IMG/VR virus record: IMGVR_UViG_3300021424_000003
Location: 55,345-119,344 of that record
Reading direction: 5' to 3' (one strand)
Origin: a virus
DNA length: 64,000 nt
How positions within the stretch are numbered: position 1 is the first letter of the stretch; every line of letters starts with the position of its first letter. This document shows positions 37,017-44,983 of the stretch, piece by piece. Below the pieces are notes generated by a model that saw only the letters and a list, made by a program, of their open reading frames with translations, searched no databases and was not told the DNA's origin. The position numbers and the translations under genes are program-made.

Positions 37017-37017
37017 T
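37012..37017 (+). promoter_or_regulatory. -10 element TATAAT before the zincin gene
   Basis: Consensus TATAAT overlaps the stop of the previous gene; the ATG of the zincin gene is 21 bp downstream (37039). Confidence 0.4.
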
Positions 37018-37038
37018 TAAAAGTACAATGCATTCGTT

Positions 37039-38112
37039 ATGGAAAAAAACAATTCCGGCCAACCACGTCGCCGCAGCATAGTCTCCGTTGACCCGGAAGC
37101 CCCTCGAAGAAAAATAACCGGCAAAAGAATGCCGAATATCAATATTGAGAGAAAATCAATAGAACCATCTCTTATAAAAGCCTTAGATTCGGCCGAGAGG
37201 ACAGTCGCGCCGATAACTAGGCCGCCCCTCGCCGATGGACGGTCAATGTATTTTGGAATGACACCATCAGAGATATCAAAGATGTGTGTTCCTATGTCAA
37301 GAGACGAGCAATTTACCTCTCTGGTAAAGATGAATTCGCTCGATAAATCAAATAAAGAAATAATTGAACCGTTTAGAAAAAGATTCGATAAATGGGCAGA
37401 AAATAAGTCTAACGCCGTTGATTTTTCCACTGGCCCCCTATCGCAGCTGCGCACCGCAGTCGAAAGGGCACTACTGGAATCAAGCGAGTTTCTAAATGCC
37501 GTGCACAAATATGGCATGCCATCACTCGTTATTCGTTCTGAATCTGCAGAGAAAAGTTTGATGGAAACAGGATTTATCAAAGAACATCTTGATGCAGCAG
37601 AAAAATCAGACCAGAGCATTGATTTCGTTCATTCAGTATTTGACCCGTTTGGCAATGAAATAAGTTTTTCCCCCAAATCTCTAATACCGAGGGAGGCACT
37701 CGACGGCTCCCCAGAAAGCGGAGACATACAAATAGATTCGTCATTCTCTGGACACCTGCGTCATGAGTGGGGCCACTATTTGCACATAGCGGTCCTCAAT
37801 GACTCTGAAAGGTCTGTTGGCATAGGGTCGCTCAAGAACAGGGAAAGTTCTCGACTGCTTGAAATAGCGGAAAAATATTGCTCGAATCAACCGCTATCTA
37901 AATACAGGGCAATACCGTTCGGGGATACGCCGGATACGCCGAGAGCCATATCGCAGCTTTCTCACGAAAGTCTTCTGGAAATGTTTGCGGAGGGCATATC
38001 CGCCTACTTGCATCCAGACGCAGAAGTAGGGCGGAAATCAATCAACTCTGTTTTGCGTAAAGACATAGAAACTATTCTGGGAGTCGTCCCGGATGAGCCT
38101 GAAATTCAATAA
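37039..38112 (+). CDS. zincin-type metallopeptidase-like protein
   Basis: 357 aa. HEWGHYLH (HEWGH at 37762-37776) is an HExxH zinc site; SLLEMFAEGISAYLHPD about 70 residues later supplies a plausible third ligand. The N-terminal 100 residues are basic and disordered. It is the third HExxH protein in the window and could process or degrade host or phage proteins. No signal peptide. Stop overlaps the next start (TAATG). Confidence 0.7.
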   Translation: MEKNNSGQPRRRSIVSVDPEAPRRKITGKRMPNINIERKSIEPSLIKALDSAERTVAPITRPPLADGRSMYFGMTPSEISKMCVPMSRDEQFTSLVKMNSLDKSNKEIIEPFRKRFDKWAENKSNAVDFSTGPLSQLRTAVERALLESSEFLNAVHKYGMPSLVIRSESAEKSLMETGFIKEHLDAAEKSDQSIDFVHSVFDPFGNEISFSPKSLIPREALDGSPESGDIQIDSSFSGHLRHEWGHYLHIAVLNDSERSVGIGSLKNRESSRLLEIAEKYCSNQPLSKYRAIPFGDTPDTPRAISQLSHESLLEMFAEGISAYLHPDAEVGRKSINSVLRKDIETILGVVPDEPEIQ

Positions 38113-38291
38113 TGACCATGCCACGCTTTGAGGATAGTGACGACCTCTACGATGAATACCAGCGCTATGCACAGGGGGCTCATGGTGAGCCGGAAGATTA
38201 CGACACGTGGCTTGAATCGGAATACGGCAGAACCAAGCGTAAACGCCCTAAAAAGCAAAAGCCCATAAGGTTTGATAGGGACGGTGACTAA
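38112..38291 (+). CDS. small acidic/basic hypothetical protein
   Basis: 59 aa; ATG at 38112 overlaps the upstream TAA. Acidic N-half (FEDSDDLYDEYQRY) and Lys/Arg-rich C-half (KRKRPKKQKP). No family recognised. Confidence 0.6.
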   Translation: MTMPRFEDSDDLYDEYQRYAQGAHGEPEDYDTWLESEYGRTKRKRPKKQKPIRFDRDGD

Positions 38292-38294
38292 ACT

Positions 38295-38483
38295 ATGTCA
38301 ACAATTTTCGGCTCAACCAAGGAGCCAAACTCAACCGCCCTGATTCGAATACTGAACTCTCAAATGCTCAGACAAAACGACTCGCTGATGGACGCGATAG
38401 CCATCGACGAGAGCGAATCCAAGAGTAAGCTTCCATCTCGAGAAGAGCGACTTAAGATGTCCCTAACAGAGACAAAAGAGTAG
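38295..38483 (+). CDS. small hypothetical protein
   Basis: 62 aa, three bases after the previous stop, with no good RBS of its own, so probably translationally coupled. Polar and helical; no motif. Confidence 0.5.
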   Translation: MSTIFGSTKEPNSTALIRILNSQMLRQNDSLMDAIAIDESESKSKLPSREERLKMSLTETKE

Positions 38484-38493
38484 GAACTAAGTT

Positions 38494-38703
38494 CTACTTT
38501 TCTGCCTTCATTAGTTCCTTGAGTTCGGCCGCAAGAATATTCTCGTAGTCCTCTGGGTAACGATGCTGCAAAACGATGAGGGCACGGCGACGAGCCTCCT
38601 GTCGGATGGTCATGAGACGCTTCCGTTCGGCCCTTTCGCCTTCGGACAGCCTCGGCCGACCCCTGTGAAGCCCCTTGTTCTTGAGCTTGCTGTACTCGGA
38701 CAT
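38494..38703 (-). CDS. small basic HTH-like or coiled-coil protein
   Basis: 69 aa on the minus strand with a strong GGAGG site 8 bp upstream of the ATG and a TATATT -10 about 40 bp further. GRPRLSEGERAERKRLM is an AT-hook-like GRPR followed by a long basic helix. It is likely DNA-binding. Converges with the plus-strand gene ending at 38483. Confidence 0.6.
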   Translation of the reverse strand: MSEYSKLKNKGLHRGRPRLSEGERAERKRLMTIRQEARRRALIVLQHRYPEDYENILAAELKELMKAEK

Positions 38704-38788
38704 TGAAATTCCTCCGTTTTATGTAGGTGGTAAGAATATATGCCATCTAAATACCCGATGCAACCCCCAACCGAGATTTTTTTTCTAC

Positions 38789-38794
38789 TAATAT
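38789..38794 (+). promoter_or_regulatory. -10 TAATAT of a near-leaderless promoter
   Basis: TCTACTAATAT precedes the ATG at 38804 by 9 nt, as in the promoter before 33091. No RBS is present. Confidence 0.45.
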
Positions 38795-38803
38795 CTCGCT
38801 ACT

Positions 38804-38989
38804 ATGACTGAACTAGACAAATACCTAACAGAATTATCTGAAATGTATGTTTATGACCAATTCTTTAGAGTTTCTATCTCAAGTGTTATAGATAGGCTTT
38901 TGGAGATAAGAAACAGCCTAGAACAGAATGCGGTTGTAATGGACGGGGACGAAATGGTGAAGCATTTTAACCGAAAGGGCCCCAAATGA
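38804..38989 (+). CDS. small helical hypothetical protein
   Basis: 61 aa; helical with VIDRLLEIRNSLEQ. ATGA overlap with the membrane protein that follows. Probably translated from a leaderless mRNA. Confidence 0.6.
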   Translation: MTELDKYLTELSEMYVYDQFFRVSISSVIDRLLEIRNSLEQNAVVMDGDEMVKHFNRKGPK

Positions 38990-39216
38990 CAGAGTTGCAG
39001 TGGTCCTGGCTGCTCGCCGGGATGGGCGTTATGGGGATGTACTTCGTTGGGAAAAAGAGGTGGGAGGCATTTCTCTGGCTAATCGTTATGGAGTGCCTCT
39101 GGGTAGTCTTTGCCATACAAACCCGGACATATGGGTTTATATTGGGGTCAATTGCCTATATTCTCGTTTACCTGAGAAACGTCAAACACTGGAGGAGCGG
39201 TGGAACAGGTCGCTAA
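38986..39216 (+). CDS. small membrane protein
   Basis: 76 aa with about three hydrophobic segments (WLLAGMGVMGMYFV; FLWLIVMECLWVVFAI; FILGSIAYILVYL). No family recognised. ATGA overlap upstream; the next micro-gene begins inside its 3' end. Confidence 0.6.
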   Translation: MTELQWSWLLAGMGVMGMYFVGKKRWEAFLWLIVMECLWVVFAIQTRTYGFILGSIAYILVYLRNVKHWRSGGTGR

Positions 39217-39292
39217 TGTCTGGATTATATTTTTTCTCGCTGTTTTTTACCTGTTGATGAAGTCTTCGTCTGGCGATAGCTGGAAAGACTAG
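39200..39292 (+). CDS. 30-aa single-span membrane micropeptide
   Basis: GTG at 39200 with GGAGG at 39191-39195, overlapping the previous gene by 17 bp. Residues 8-20 (WIIFFLAVFYLLM) form one membrane span with a short polar tail. The good RBS supports translation. Confidence 0.45.
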   Translation: MEQVANVWIIFFLAVFYLLMKSSSGDSWKD

Positions 39293-39424
39293 CGACCCTA
39301 CGGTGGGCTCTTCTTTTCCTATCGCTACTGAGGTGGGCGTAAGTTTCGTTTAGTAAAAATTCCATTGGACAATGGTATTGAGAAGTGATAAACCACAGTG
39401 TAAGTTTCGTGTGACATGGCACAC

Positions 39425-39504
39425 GGGCTTGTGGCGGAACTGGCAGACGCGCAGGATTTAGGTTCCTGTTCTACGGAGTGAGGGTTCGACTCCCTCCAGG
39501 CCCA
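39425..39504 (+). tRNA. tRNA-Leu (UAG)
   Basis: Acceptor GGGCTTG/CAGGCCC, anticodon stem CAGGA/TCCTG with loop TTTAGGT (anticodon TAG), an 11-nt variable arm and T arm GAGGG/CCCTC. 3' CCA is not encoded. Confidence 0.92.
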
Positions 39505-39523
39505 CCGAACAATCAGAGGAACA

Positions 39524-39721
39524 ATGAGCGACAATTTCAAAGAAGAGACCTTCATCACGGAAGATGTGGAATGGCTTTCTGCAAGCCTTTACTTCTCAAA
39601 AAAAATAAAATCCCTTGAAGAGAGAATTAAAAGTCTTGAGTCGTCTCTTATGAATGCGAAAGATAGGGCCATAACGGCTGAAGAAATGATAAGAAAGATA
39701 GAGAGGGCCCTAAGTGAGTGA
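39524..39721 (+). CDS. small coiled-coil protein
   Basis: 65 aa with RBS-like GAGGAA before the ATG. Residues 25-60 (KKIKSLEERIKSLESSL) form a heptad coiled coil. Overlaps the next gene by 8 bp. Confidence 0.6.
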   Translation: MSDNFKEETFITEDVEWLSASLYFSKKIKSLEERIKSLESSLMNAKDRAITAEEMIRKIERALSE

Positions 39722-39908
39722 ATACAGTATGGACGAGCTCGGAGAAGACCTTCGACTCTTAATTAAGGCCGGTCTTGTCGATATTTCGATTAAGGAAAAT
39801 GGCGATTGGGTGTACAGAGCCGTCGATGGGGTTTCCGATATTTCTACCGAACAAATTCTTGCGGCCATCAATGCAGTAATAGAAGAAGAAGAATCAGAAG
39901 GTGTTTAA
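39714..39908 (+). CDS. small acidic hypothetical protein
   Basis: 64 aa from GTG 39714, coupled to the coiled-coil gene. Contains LGEDLRLLIKAGLVDISI and an acidic C-terminus. Not recognised. Confidence 0.55.
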   Translation: MSEYSMDELGEDLRLLIKAGLVDISIKENGDWVYRAVDGVSDISTEQILAAINAVIEEEESEGV

Positions 39909-39913
39909 TACGC

Positions 39914-39987
39914 CCGAACGTGGCGCAGCTTGGTAGCGCACCTGCTTTGGGAGCAGGGGGCCGCAGGTTCAAATCCTGCCGTTCGGA
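39914..39987 (+). tRNA. tRNA-Pro (UGG)
   Basis: Acceptor CCGAACG/CGTTCGG, anticodon loop TTTGGGA (TGG), T arm GCAGG/CCTGC. No encoded CCA. Confidence 0.93.
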
Positions 39988-39996
39988 CTGGCGCAA

Positions 39997-40070
39997 CCGA
40001 ACATAGCCCAATTGGCAGAGGCAGGGGACTTAAAATCCCCTCAGTGCAGGTTCGAGTCCTGCTGTTCGGA
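39997..40070 (+). tRNA. tRNA with UAA anticodon (Leu-type) but short variable arm
   Basis: Acceptor CCGAACA/TGTTCGG, anticodon stem GGGGA/TCCCC with loop CTTAAAA (TAA), 5-nt variable region, T arm GCAGG/CCTGC. Leucine tRNAs normally have a long variable arm, so charging identity is uncertain. Confidence 0.88.
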
Positions 40071-40095
40071 CACATGGCACGTAGAATGAACGCTG

Positions 40096-40401
40096 ATGAA
40101 TAACATAAAAGTCATCTTCATCTTTTTTGGGAAGATTTTTTTAGCCATTAAAACCATGTCCTCACCGTCCTATTGGACGCGCGCCAACACCCTGGAGGCA
40201 TGTGGATTTGCCACAAAAATTGCAATTATCTTTCCTGGTCTTCTATTTGGCAAACAGTTCTGGTGGATATACATTTTTGCAATTATTTCCAGCATTGCAC
40301 TCATCTGGACATCCACAGTAAAAACGCTCCCCACCATAATCATTTTCAACGTTTTATGGGTAGTCCTTGCTTCCACGGCAATAATAAAACATTTCTCCTA
40401 G
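40096..40401 (+). CDS. small integral membrane protein
   Basis: 101 aa with three or four hydrophobic segments (IKVIFIFFGKIFLAI; IAIIFPGLLFG; WIYIFAIISSIALIW; TIIIFNVLWVVLAS). Located between tRNA genes. Function unknown. Confidence 0.6.
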   Translation: MNNIKVIFIFFGKIFLAIKTMSSPSYWTRANTLEACGFATKIAIIFPGLLFGKQFWWIYIFAIISSIALIWTSTVKTLPTIIIFNVLWVVLASTAIIKHFS

Positions 40402-40406
40402 CTCGA

Positions 40407-40479
40407 GCCCCTATAGCTCAGTTGGTAGAGCAGCGGACTTTTAATCCGTGGGTCGCAGGTTCGAGCCCTGCTGGGGGTA
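40407..40479 (+). tRNA. tRNA-Lys (UUU)
   Basis: Acceptor GCCCCTA/TGGGGGT, anticodon loop CTTTTAA (TTT), T arm GCAGG/CCTGC. Confidence 0.94.
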
Positions 40480-40583
40480 CAAAATAAAACATAAAATTGC
40501 TTATTATTCGGTTGAACTATCCTGATGAATAAGATATGGTTGCGTCGCTTGATGGGGAAATTTCGAACGTAAAAGCGAAAAGG

Positions 40584-40656
<73 letters not shown>

Positions 40657-40657
40657 C

Positions 40658-41356
40658 ATGAAAAATGAAAAAAACAACTGCATCTACATAGGCTCGTCGG
40701 GCTTTGTTCGGCTGGACGGCTGTATGGGCGATGACCTATCAGTGGTAAATGCTGCTCGCGTTTCCTTCGCAAAGCGTTCGGAAGAAATGACAACCGCAGA
40801 CATCGGATTAATAGGTTTTCTAATGCGTGAGCGTCACGGCACACCGTTCGAGCATAACGCCTTCAGATTTCACGTTCGATGCCCAATATTTGTCGCTCGT
40901 GAGTGGTTTAGGCATCGCATCGGCTCTTTCAATGAATTTTCTGGAAGATACTCAGAGATGACGGAGGATGCATACATGCCAGAGTATGAATACATAAGAA
41001 CTCAGACTGGGAAGCCTGGCGCATACAGTTTTGAGCCGATAACTGATGAAAATAAGTTACTTTCCATAAGTAGCGAAATCGAAAAATCGTACACTCAATC
41101 GTTTACGCATTACCGTCAATTACTCAGTATGGGCGTAGCGAAGGAATTGGCCAGAGTGGTGATACCGGTTGGTGCATATACTGAATTTTATTGGACAGTC
41201 AATGCAAGGTCACTAATGAACTTCCTATCTCTGAGAACGCATGAAACGGCCCAGCTAGAGATACGGGAATTCGCCAATGCGGCAGCATCTCTTTTTATGG
41301 AAGAAATGCCAATCACCCACAGCGAGTGGGTGAAGAATAATAAGACGGCGCCATGA
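40658..41356 (+). CDS. thyX: FAD-dependent thymidylate synthase
   Basis: 232 aa. Makes dTMP from dUMP using methylene-tetrahydrofolate, FAD and NADPH. The signature RHRxxSxNExSxRY is visible as RHRIGSFNEFSGRY (residues about 88-101), with FEHNAFRFHVRCPIFVARE before it and a late SLRTHETAQLEIR block. Normal length for the family. The ATG follows tRNA-Arg by one base, so the mRNA may be generated by tRNA processing. ATGA overlap with the nuclease-like gene. Works with NrdJ in dNTP supply. Confidence 0.95.
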   Translation: MKNEKNNCIYIGSSGFVRLDGCMGDDLSVVNAARVSFAKRSEEMTTADIGLIGFLMRERHGTPFEHNAFRFHVRCPIFVAREWFRHRIGSFNEFSGRYSEMTEDAYMPEYEYIRTQTGKPGAYSFEPITDENKLLSISSEIEKSYTQSFTHYRQLLSMGVAKELARVVIPVGAYTEFYWTVNARSLMNFLSLRTHETAQLEIREFANAAASLFMEEMPITHSEWVKNNKTAP

Positions 41357-41808
41357 AGGGTTTTGATATTTCCAATAAGGAGTTCAATTTTGACGAGGAC
41401 TTAAAGTTCGGTGAGATGGGGGAAGATTATGCTCGTTCTTTTCTTAGGGCAATAACAACCGGCGATTATGAAGTCAAAACAGATAGATACAGAAATGGTC
41501 GCATGGTCATAGAGACCAACCAAAACCCCAGAGGGATGCTCGACCAAAACGGACAAAGAATTTGGGTCCCGAGCGGAATTAATGTAACTACCTCTAAATG
41601 GTGGATTTATATATTTTCTTTAGATGGAGCATTTTTAATGCTCGAAGTTGCAAGATTAAAAAGATACTTAAAATTTAATAAAAAAGTCTTTAATGATGCT
41701 ACGAAAATATCTCTTGGAGGCCTTGACAATCCTGCCCGTGGATTCATACTATATCCAAAGCACGTCAGCGACTTGCTGGCTAGTAGCGAATATGACCTGG
41801 GAGGGTAG
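41353..41808 (+). CDS. PD-(D/E)XK-like nuclease-fold protein
   Basis: 151 aa. GEMGEDYARSFLRAI, then GDYEVKTDRYRNGRMVIE, gives the E...(D/E)xK...(ExK/ET) pattern of restriction-endonuclease-like phage resolvases or nucleases. Catalytic residues proposed: Glu in GEMGED and the D/E-V-K. Overlaps thyX by 4 bp. Substrate unknown. Confidence 0.6.
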   Translation: MKGFDISNKEFNFDEDLKFGEMGEDYARSFLRAITTGDYEVKTDRYRNGRMVIETNQNPRGMLDQNGQRIWVPSGINVTTSKWWIYIFSLDGAFLMLEVARLKRYLKFNKKVFNDATKISLGGLDNPARGFILYPKHVSDLLASSEYDLGG

Positions 41809-41865
41809 AAGATGCCCAATATTTGGCCTACTGAAATTTCAGAGCGAATATCCGCCTAACTCCGA

Positions 41866-41938
41866 GCCTTCGTAGCTCAGTGGTTAGAGCAGCACTCTTA
41901 TAAGGTGTTGGCCGTGGGTTCAATTCCCACCGGAGGCA
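41866..41938 (+). tRNA. tRNA-Ile (UAU)
   Basis: Acceptor GCCTTCG/CGGAGGC, anticodon loop CTTATAA (TAT), T arm GTGGG/CCCAC. It reads AUA directly, a codon bacteria usually decode with a lysidine-modified CAU tRNA. Confidence 0.88.
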
Positions 41939-41953
41939 CTGAGAAAGGAAATG

Positions 41954-42730
41954 ATGTCATCCTTTAAATATCCAAAACATCCACTCGAACGTCTCAACTA
42001 TGAAGATGTCGTTAAGCAATACAAGACGATGAAATTGTCCAAGACACCGGAAACGCAGTGGGAAAAAGACGTTCGTGGCTACGTCCATCGTTCTCGTCTC
42101 ATAGGCTGCGACAGGGTTGTCCGCGCACCGCGCTTCAGCAAAAGCAATAGGGGAGAAACTGGGCCGATACCGAGAAACAGCACCTACTACAAGATGCTTA
42201 CTTCGTTCAATAAACTTAGGCGCAATAAAGTTCAAGCCAACTGGAACATCCCAGCATGGGGCTCATGGACTAACTACTGGTGCTCGCTTCCAGATTGCAG
42301 CGGGCCACGAATTACGCACTGGAAAGACCTGGGCAACGTAATAGGCACCGGTCTAATGTGGACGCAGGATTGGGAGCCGGTTCCAGATTCTATTGAATTC
42401 GATTGCATCAATGGGGCAACAGAAATTTTGATTAACGAGCTAACAGATATCGGTGTTTCCATCGGCATGGACATTACTGAGCATGATGGGTTTGATAGCG
42501 TAAATGTCATTTTCAGGGGCGATGGCGAAACATGCCTTGCTAAATGGGAGTGGACCGACCAAATGTTTACGGCTGAATGGATTGAACCAGAACCGATAGG
42601 CTCGGTAGTCAATGACATCTCTCGCTATTTGCCGAAATTTGCCCTAGAACGACCGCCATCAAGAACAATGATTCATTTCGAAGTTGTTGGAGACGTGGCC
42701 AAGTTCATCAAAGAAAACCAACTACCGTAG
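41954..42730 (+). CDS. hypothetical protein
   Basis: 258 aa; two adjacent ATGs (41951, 41954) after a GAAAGGA site. Contains WGSWTNYWCSLPDCSG and an alpha/beta C-terminal half (DSIEFDCINGATEILINEL). Not recognised. It lies between tRNA-Ile and a small coupled gene. Confidence 0.6.
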   Translation: MSSFKYPKHPLERLNYEDVVKQYKTMKLSKTPETQWEKDVRGYVHRSRLIGCDRVVRAPRFSKSNRGETGPIPRNSTYYKMLTSFNKLRRNKVQANWNIPAWGSWTNYWCSLPDCSGPRITHWKDLGNVIGTGLMWTQDWEPVPDSIEFDCINGATEILINELTDIGVSIGMDITEHDGFDSVNVIFRGDGETCLAKWEWTDQMFTAEWIEPEPIGSVVNDISRYLPKFALERPPSRTMIHFEVVGDVAKFIKENQLP

Positions 42731-42743
42731 AAGGACTAAAGAA

Positions 42744-43028
42744 ATGCCCAACAATAGAGGAACACTTGGCGAGATACACATCGGCGGAAACGATTATGAA
42801 GTTGTTTACGTCATTTGGCATACCACAGACCCGGTTGCTAGATGGTTTGTGACTATCGAGGAAACCGGCGAGAGAGCGATATTGAAATCTCTTGTCGACA
42901 GACGCCCTCACCCCGGAAATCTCGGATATACACAGGATGCATGGACATACAATATTGTTGATGAAAAGACATGGCTCAGAATGAACGCCGGGGGGCTTCC
43001 AATACCCCCAAAAAAGATGATTCCATAG
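42744..43028 (+). CDS. hypothetical beta-rich protein
   Basis: 94 aa from ATG 42744, which has an AAGGA site; an earlier in-frame start would overlap the upstream gene. Beta-rich (EIHIGGNDYEVVYVIWHT). Not recognised. Confidence 0.55.
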   Translation: MPNNRGTLGEIHIGGNDYEVVYVIWHTTDPVARWFVTIEETGERAILKSLVDRRPHPGNLGYTQDAWTYNIVDEKTWLRMNAGGLPIPPKKMIP

Positions 43029-43046
43029 GGCGCCAGTAGAGTAGGT

Positions 43047-43265
43047 ATGGGGCCACGTGGCGGTGACTCCGTAAAAAAGTCTCTTCTAAAAACCACTACT
43101 TGGTATTTTACTGACCTTATTTTAACATTTACTATTGCATTTGCCATAACACGCGACTTAAAGCCATCTATTGCTATTGGCATTGCCCAGCAAACATGGG
43201 AACTACTTCTGTACTTCTTCCATGAGCGAGCGTGGGTAAAGTTTGGCAAAGACAAGGGCGCTTAG
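43047..43265 (+). CDS. DUF2061-like small membrane protein
   Basis: 72 aa. KSLLKTTTWYFTDLILTF, AIAFAITRD and the ending LLLYFFHERAW match the DUF2061 pattern (two membrane spans). Function of the family is unknown. Its stop codon lies inside the following tRNA-Val gene. Confidence 0.75.
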   Translation: MGPRGGDSVKKSLLKTTTWYFTDLILTFTIAFAITRDLKPSIAIGIAQQTWELLLYFFHERAWVKFGKDKGA

Positions 43266-43327
43266 CTCAGCGGTAGAGCAACTCGTTTACACCGAGTAGG
43301 TCGGGGGTTCGAGACCCTCAGCGCCCA
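43256..43327 (+). tRNA. tRNA-Val (UAC)
   Basis: Acceptor GGGCGCT/AGCGCCC, anticodon loop TTTACAC (TAC), T arm GGGGG/CCCTC with one weak pair. Overlaps the last 10 bp of the DUF2061 gene. Confidence 0.93.
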
Positions 43328-43408
43328 CTTCACCCTTGACTTCTGGGGGCCCAGCCTGTAGCGTACTGAGACATAGCTCGTCAATTGACGACGATAGAGA
43401 GGAGAACC

Positions 43409-43630
43409 GTGGGGGATGACCTGACAACGAGCGACATCATTACTCGGCTTAAAATTGGCGCCACGCTACTTGACGAAGAAGTCAATAATGATGCGTATAT
43501 TCGCAGGCTTTTGCCGCCGGCAGAAATTTGCCTTGCCGCCGTCAAAGAGCTTGAAAGTCTTCAGGCTCGCTGTGTAGCGTACGAGGAGACCATCCGTCAA
43601 TTGACGGCTGAGTTGAACAAAACCAGATAA
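43409..43630 (+). CDS. small hypothetical protein
   Basis: 73 aa from GTG 43409, with GAGGAG 6 bp upstream; a TTG further upstream is less likely. LTTSDIITRLKIGATLLDEE and a C-terminal coiled coil. I recall similar short actinophage proteins of unknown function. Confidence 0.6.
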   Translation: MGDDLTTSDIITRLKIGATLLDEEVNNDAYIRRLLPPAEICLAAVKELESLQARCVAYEETIRQLTAELNKTR

Positions 43631-43653
43631 ACAAACAACAGAAAAGGACAACA

Positions 43654-43845
43654 ATGAAGCCCATAAAAATACTCAAATCAACAACAATTCTTGCGGCGCT
43701 CGCTGGCTTGATTTTGAGCATCTCGCTCTTCTTCAGTGGTGACACCGAGGCAGACAAACTCAACGGCATCTACGTCGGCATCTGGGTGCCCTCAATTCTC
43801 GCCCTCGGTTGCTTCATGCTCACCATTAAGGACAGGGATTGGTGA
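43654..43845 (+). CDS. small two-span membrane protein
   Basis: 63 aa with RBS AAAGGA. Hydrophobic segments TILAALAGLILSISLFF and IWVPSILALGCFML. Stop overlaps the next start. Confidence 0.6.
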   Translation: MKPIKILKSTTILAALAGLILSISLFFSGDTEADKLNGIYVGIWVPSILALGCFMLTIKDRDW

Positions 43846-44042
43846 CCGTGTCTCAAGCAACTCTTTTTTGTTTTGGGGCGGTGATTTTTCTCGTAGCCTT
43901 CACGGGGGCAATTCTGTATGGCATGTCCGCCACCGAACAAAAGTTTATGAAAGATACGAATACGAAATCGGGAAACCCCAAGGCGTGGGAGGTTTCTGCT
44001 GGCGGCATCGTTTCGGCCAAACGAAAAGTGAGGAATAGGTGA
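43842..44042 (+). CDS. small single-span membrane protein
   Basis: 66 aa from GTG 43842 (GTGA overlap). One membrane span (LFCFGAVIFLVAFTGAILYG) and a basic cytoplasmic tail. With its neighbour it may form a paired membrane module. A holin is possible but not supported by position next to a lysin. Confidence 0.55.
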   Translation: MTVSQATLFCFGAVIFLVAFTGAILYGMSATEQKFMKDTNTKSGNPKAWEVSAGGIVSAKRKVRNR

Positions 44043-44254
44043 CGAGCAGGGACACATACGACATAGAGGAGTACGCCAGAGAACAGGAGCGCGAGATGAA
44101 GCGCATAAATGTTCAGCCAGCGCTTCTCATAAAGCTCCTGATGGAGTCTGAGCCATGTCTGTTCTCGAATAAGTCGGAACCCATCCCCGTAAAAGAGGTG
44201 AGTTCCAGCATTAAGGTGCCCCAATTTGAGAATGTCATTTGGCGCGAAGAATGA
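44039..44254 (+). CDS. small hypothetical protein
   Basis: 71 aa from GTG 44039 (GTGA overlap). Acidic N-terminus and helical centre; no motif. Confidence 0.55.
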   Translation: MTSRDTYDIEEYAREQEREMKRINVQPALLIKLLMESEPCLFSNKSEPIPVKEVSSSIKVPQFENVIWREE

Positions 44255-44312
44255 GTAGCGCCCTCATGTTGGTCAGGCTCGACGGATAAGAGAGTCGTTC
44301 GGACACAAGTTC

Positions 44313-44385
<73 letters not shown>

Positions 44386-44420
44386 CTATGCAGGAAACAA
44401 AAGATTATTCAGGAGGGAAA

Positions 44421-44495
44421 ATGCAGTTTCCATTCATCGGACTACACCTCCTAAAGCCAGATTCGGTTTCGCCAAAAGAGACACGCCAAGGATGA
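44421..44495 (+). CDS. 24-aa leader-like peptide
   Basis: ATG at 44421 has a strong AGGAGGG site, and the stop overlaps the next ATG at 44492 (ATGA). The downstream gene has no RBS of its own, so this short frame probably couples its translation. Confidence 0.45.
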   Translation: MQFPFIGLHLLKPDSVSPKETRQG

Positions 44496-44983
44496 AGCAT
44501 CGTAAAAAGATAAGGCCGAAGGATTACGGCCCTGACCCGGGGTTCGAGCTATACCCAATCGTCATTCGCCAGACTCGCTATAGCGGTCTGTACGAGGGCG
44601 GGGAGTGGGCGGCATTTCCCAACGTTTACACCACGCTCGATAATGCGGCATTTGGCGACGATAAGTCCTGTTCCGCCTACTGGTGCTCACCTGCCGCCAA
44701 GCGCGTAGGCCTAGGCAGCACGCCCCAGGAGGCCTACGAGGACCTCATCAGGAGAAACGCCTATATCTGGAAAAAGCCGCCCCAGCGCCGCATCCCCCGT
44801 TACGCTGCTCGATTCTGGCTAAAACATTCCCCCGAAGGCGTAAGCCCCAACGCGATTTTTTTTAAAAAGGGCCCTCTCGAACTGCATCAGTTCGAGATTG
44901 ACCAGGATGACGACCAAAATGTCGGACGATATTCCGCACCAAAGTACCCAGACCCAGGACACCCCAATCCCAAGTTCGGATAG
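44492..44983 (+). CDS. hypothetical protein
   Basis: 163 aa. Contains EGGEWAAFPNVYTTLDNAAF and SPAAKRVGLGSTPQEAYEDL, HicB-like in flavour (a strand pair followed by TPQEAYEDL). A HicB-like fold is possible but no HicA partner is seen. Its stop lies within the palindrome at 44977-44992. Confidence 0.55.
   Translation: MKHRKKIRPKDYGPDPGFELYPIVIRQTRYSGLYEGGEWAAFPNVYTTLDNAAFGDDKSCSAYWCSPAAKRVGLGSTPQEAYEDLIRRNAYIWKKPPQRRIPRYAARFWLKHSPEGVSPNAIFFKKGPLELHQFEIDQDDDQNVGRYSAPKYPDPGHPNPKFG

Noticed and set aside
43654-44042. Holin pair
   Set aside because: Both are small membrane proteins, but they lie 4.6 kb from the muralytic gene and show no holin signature, so the label would be a guess.
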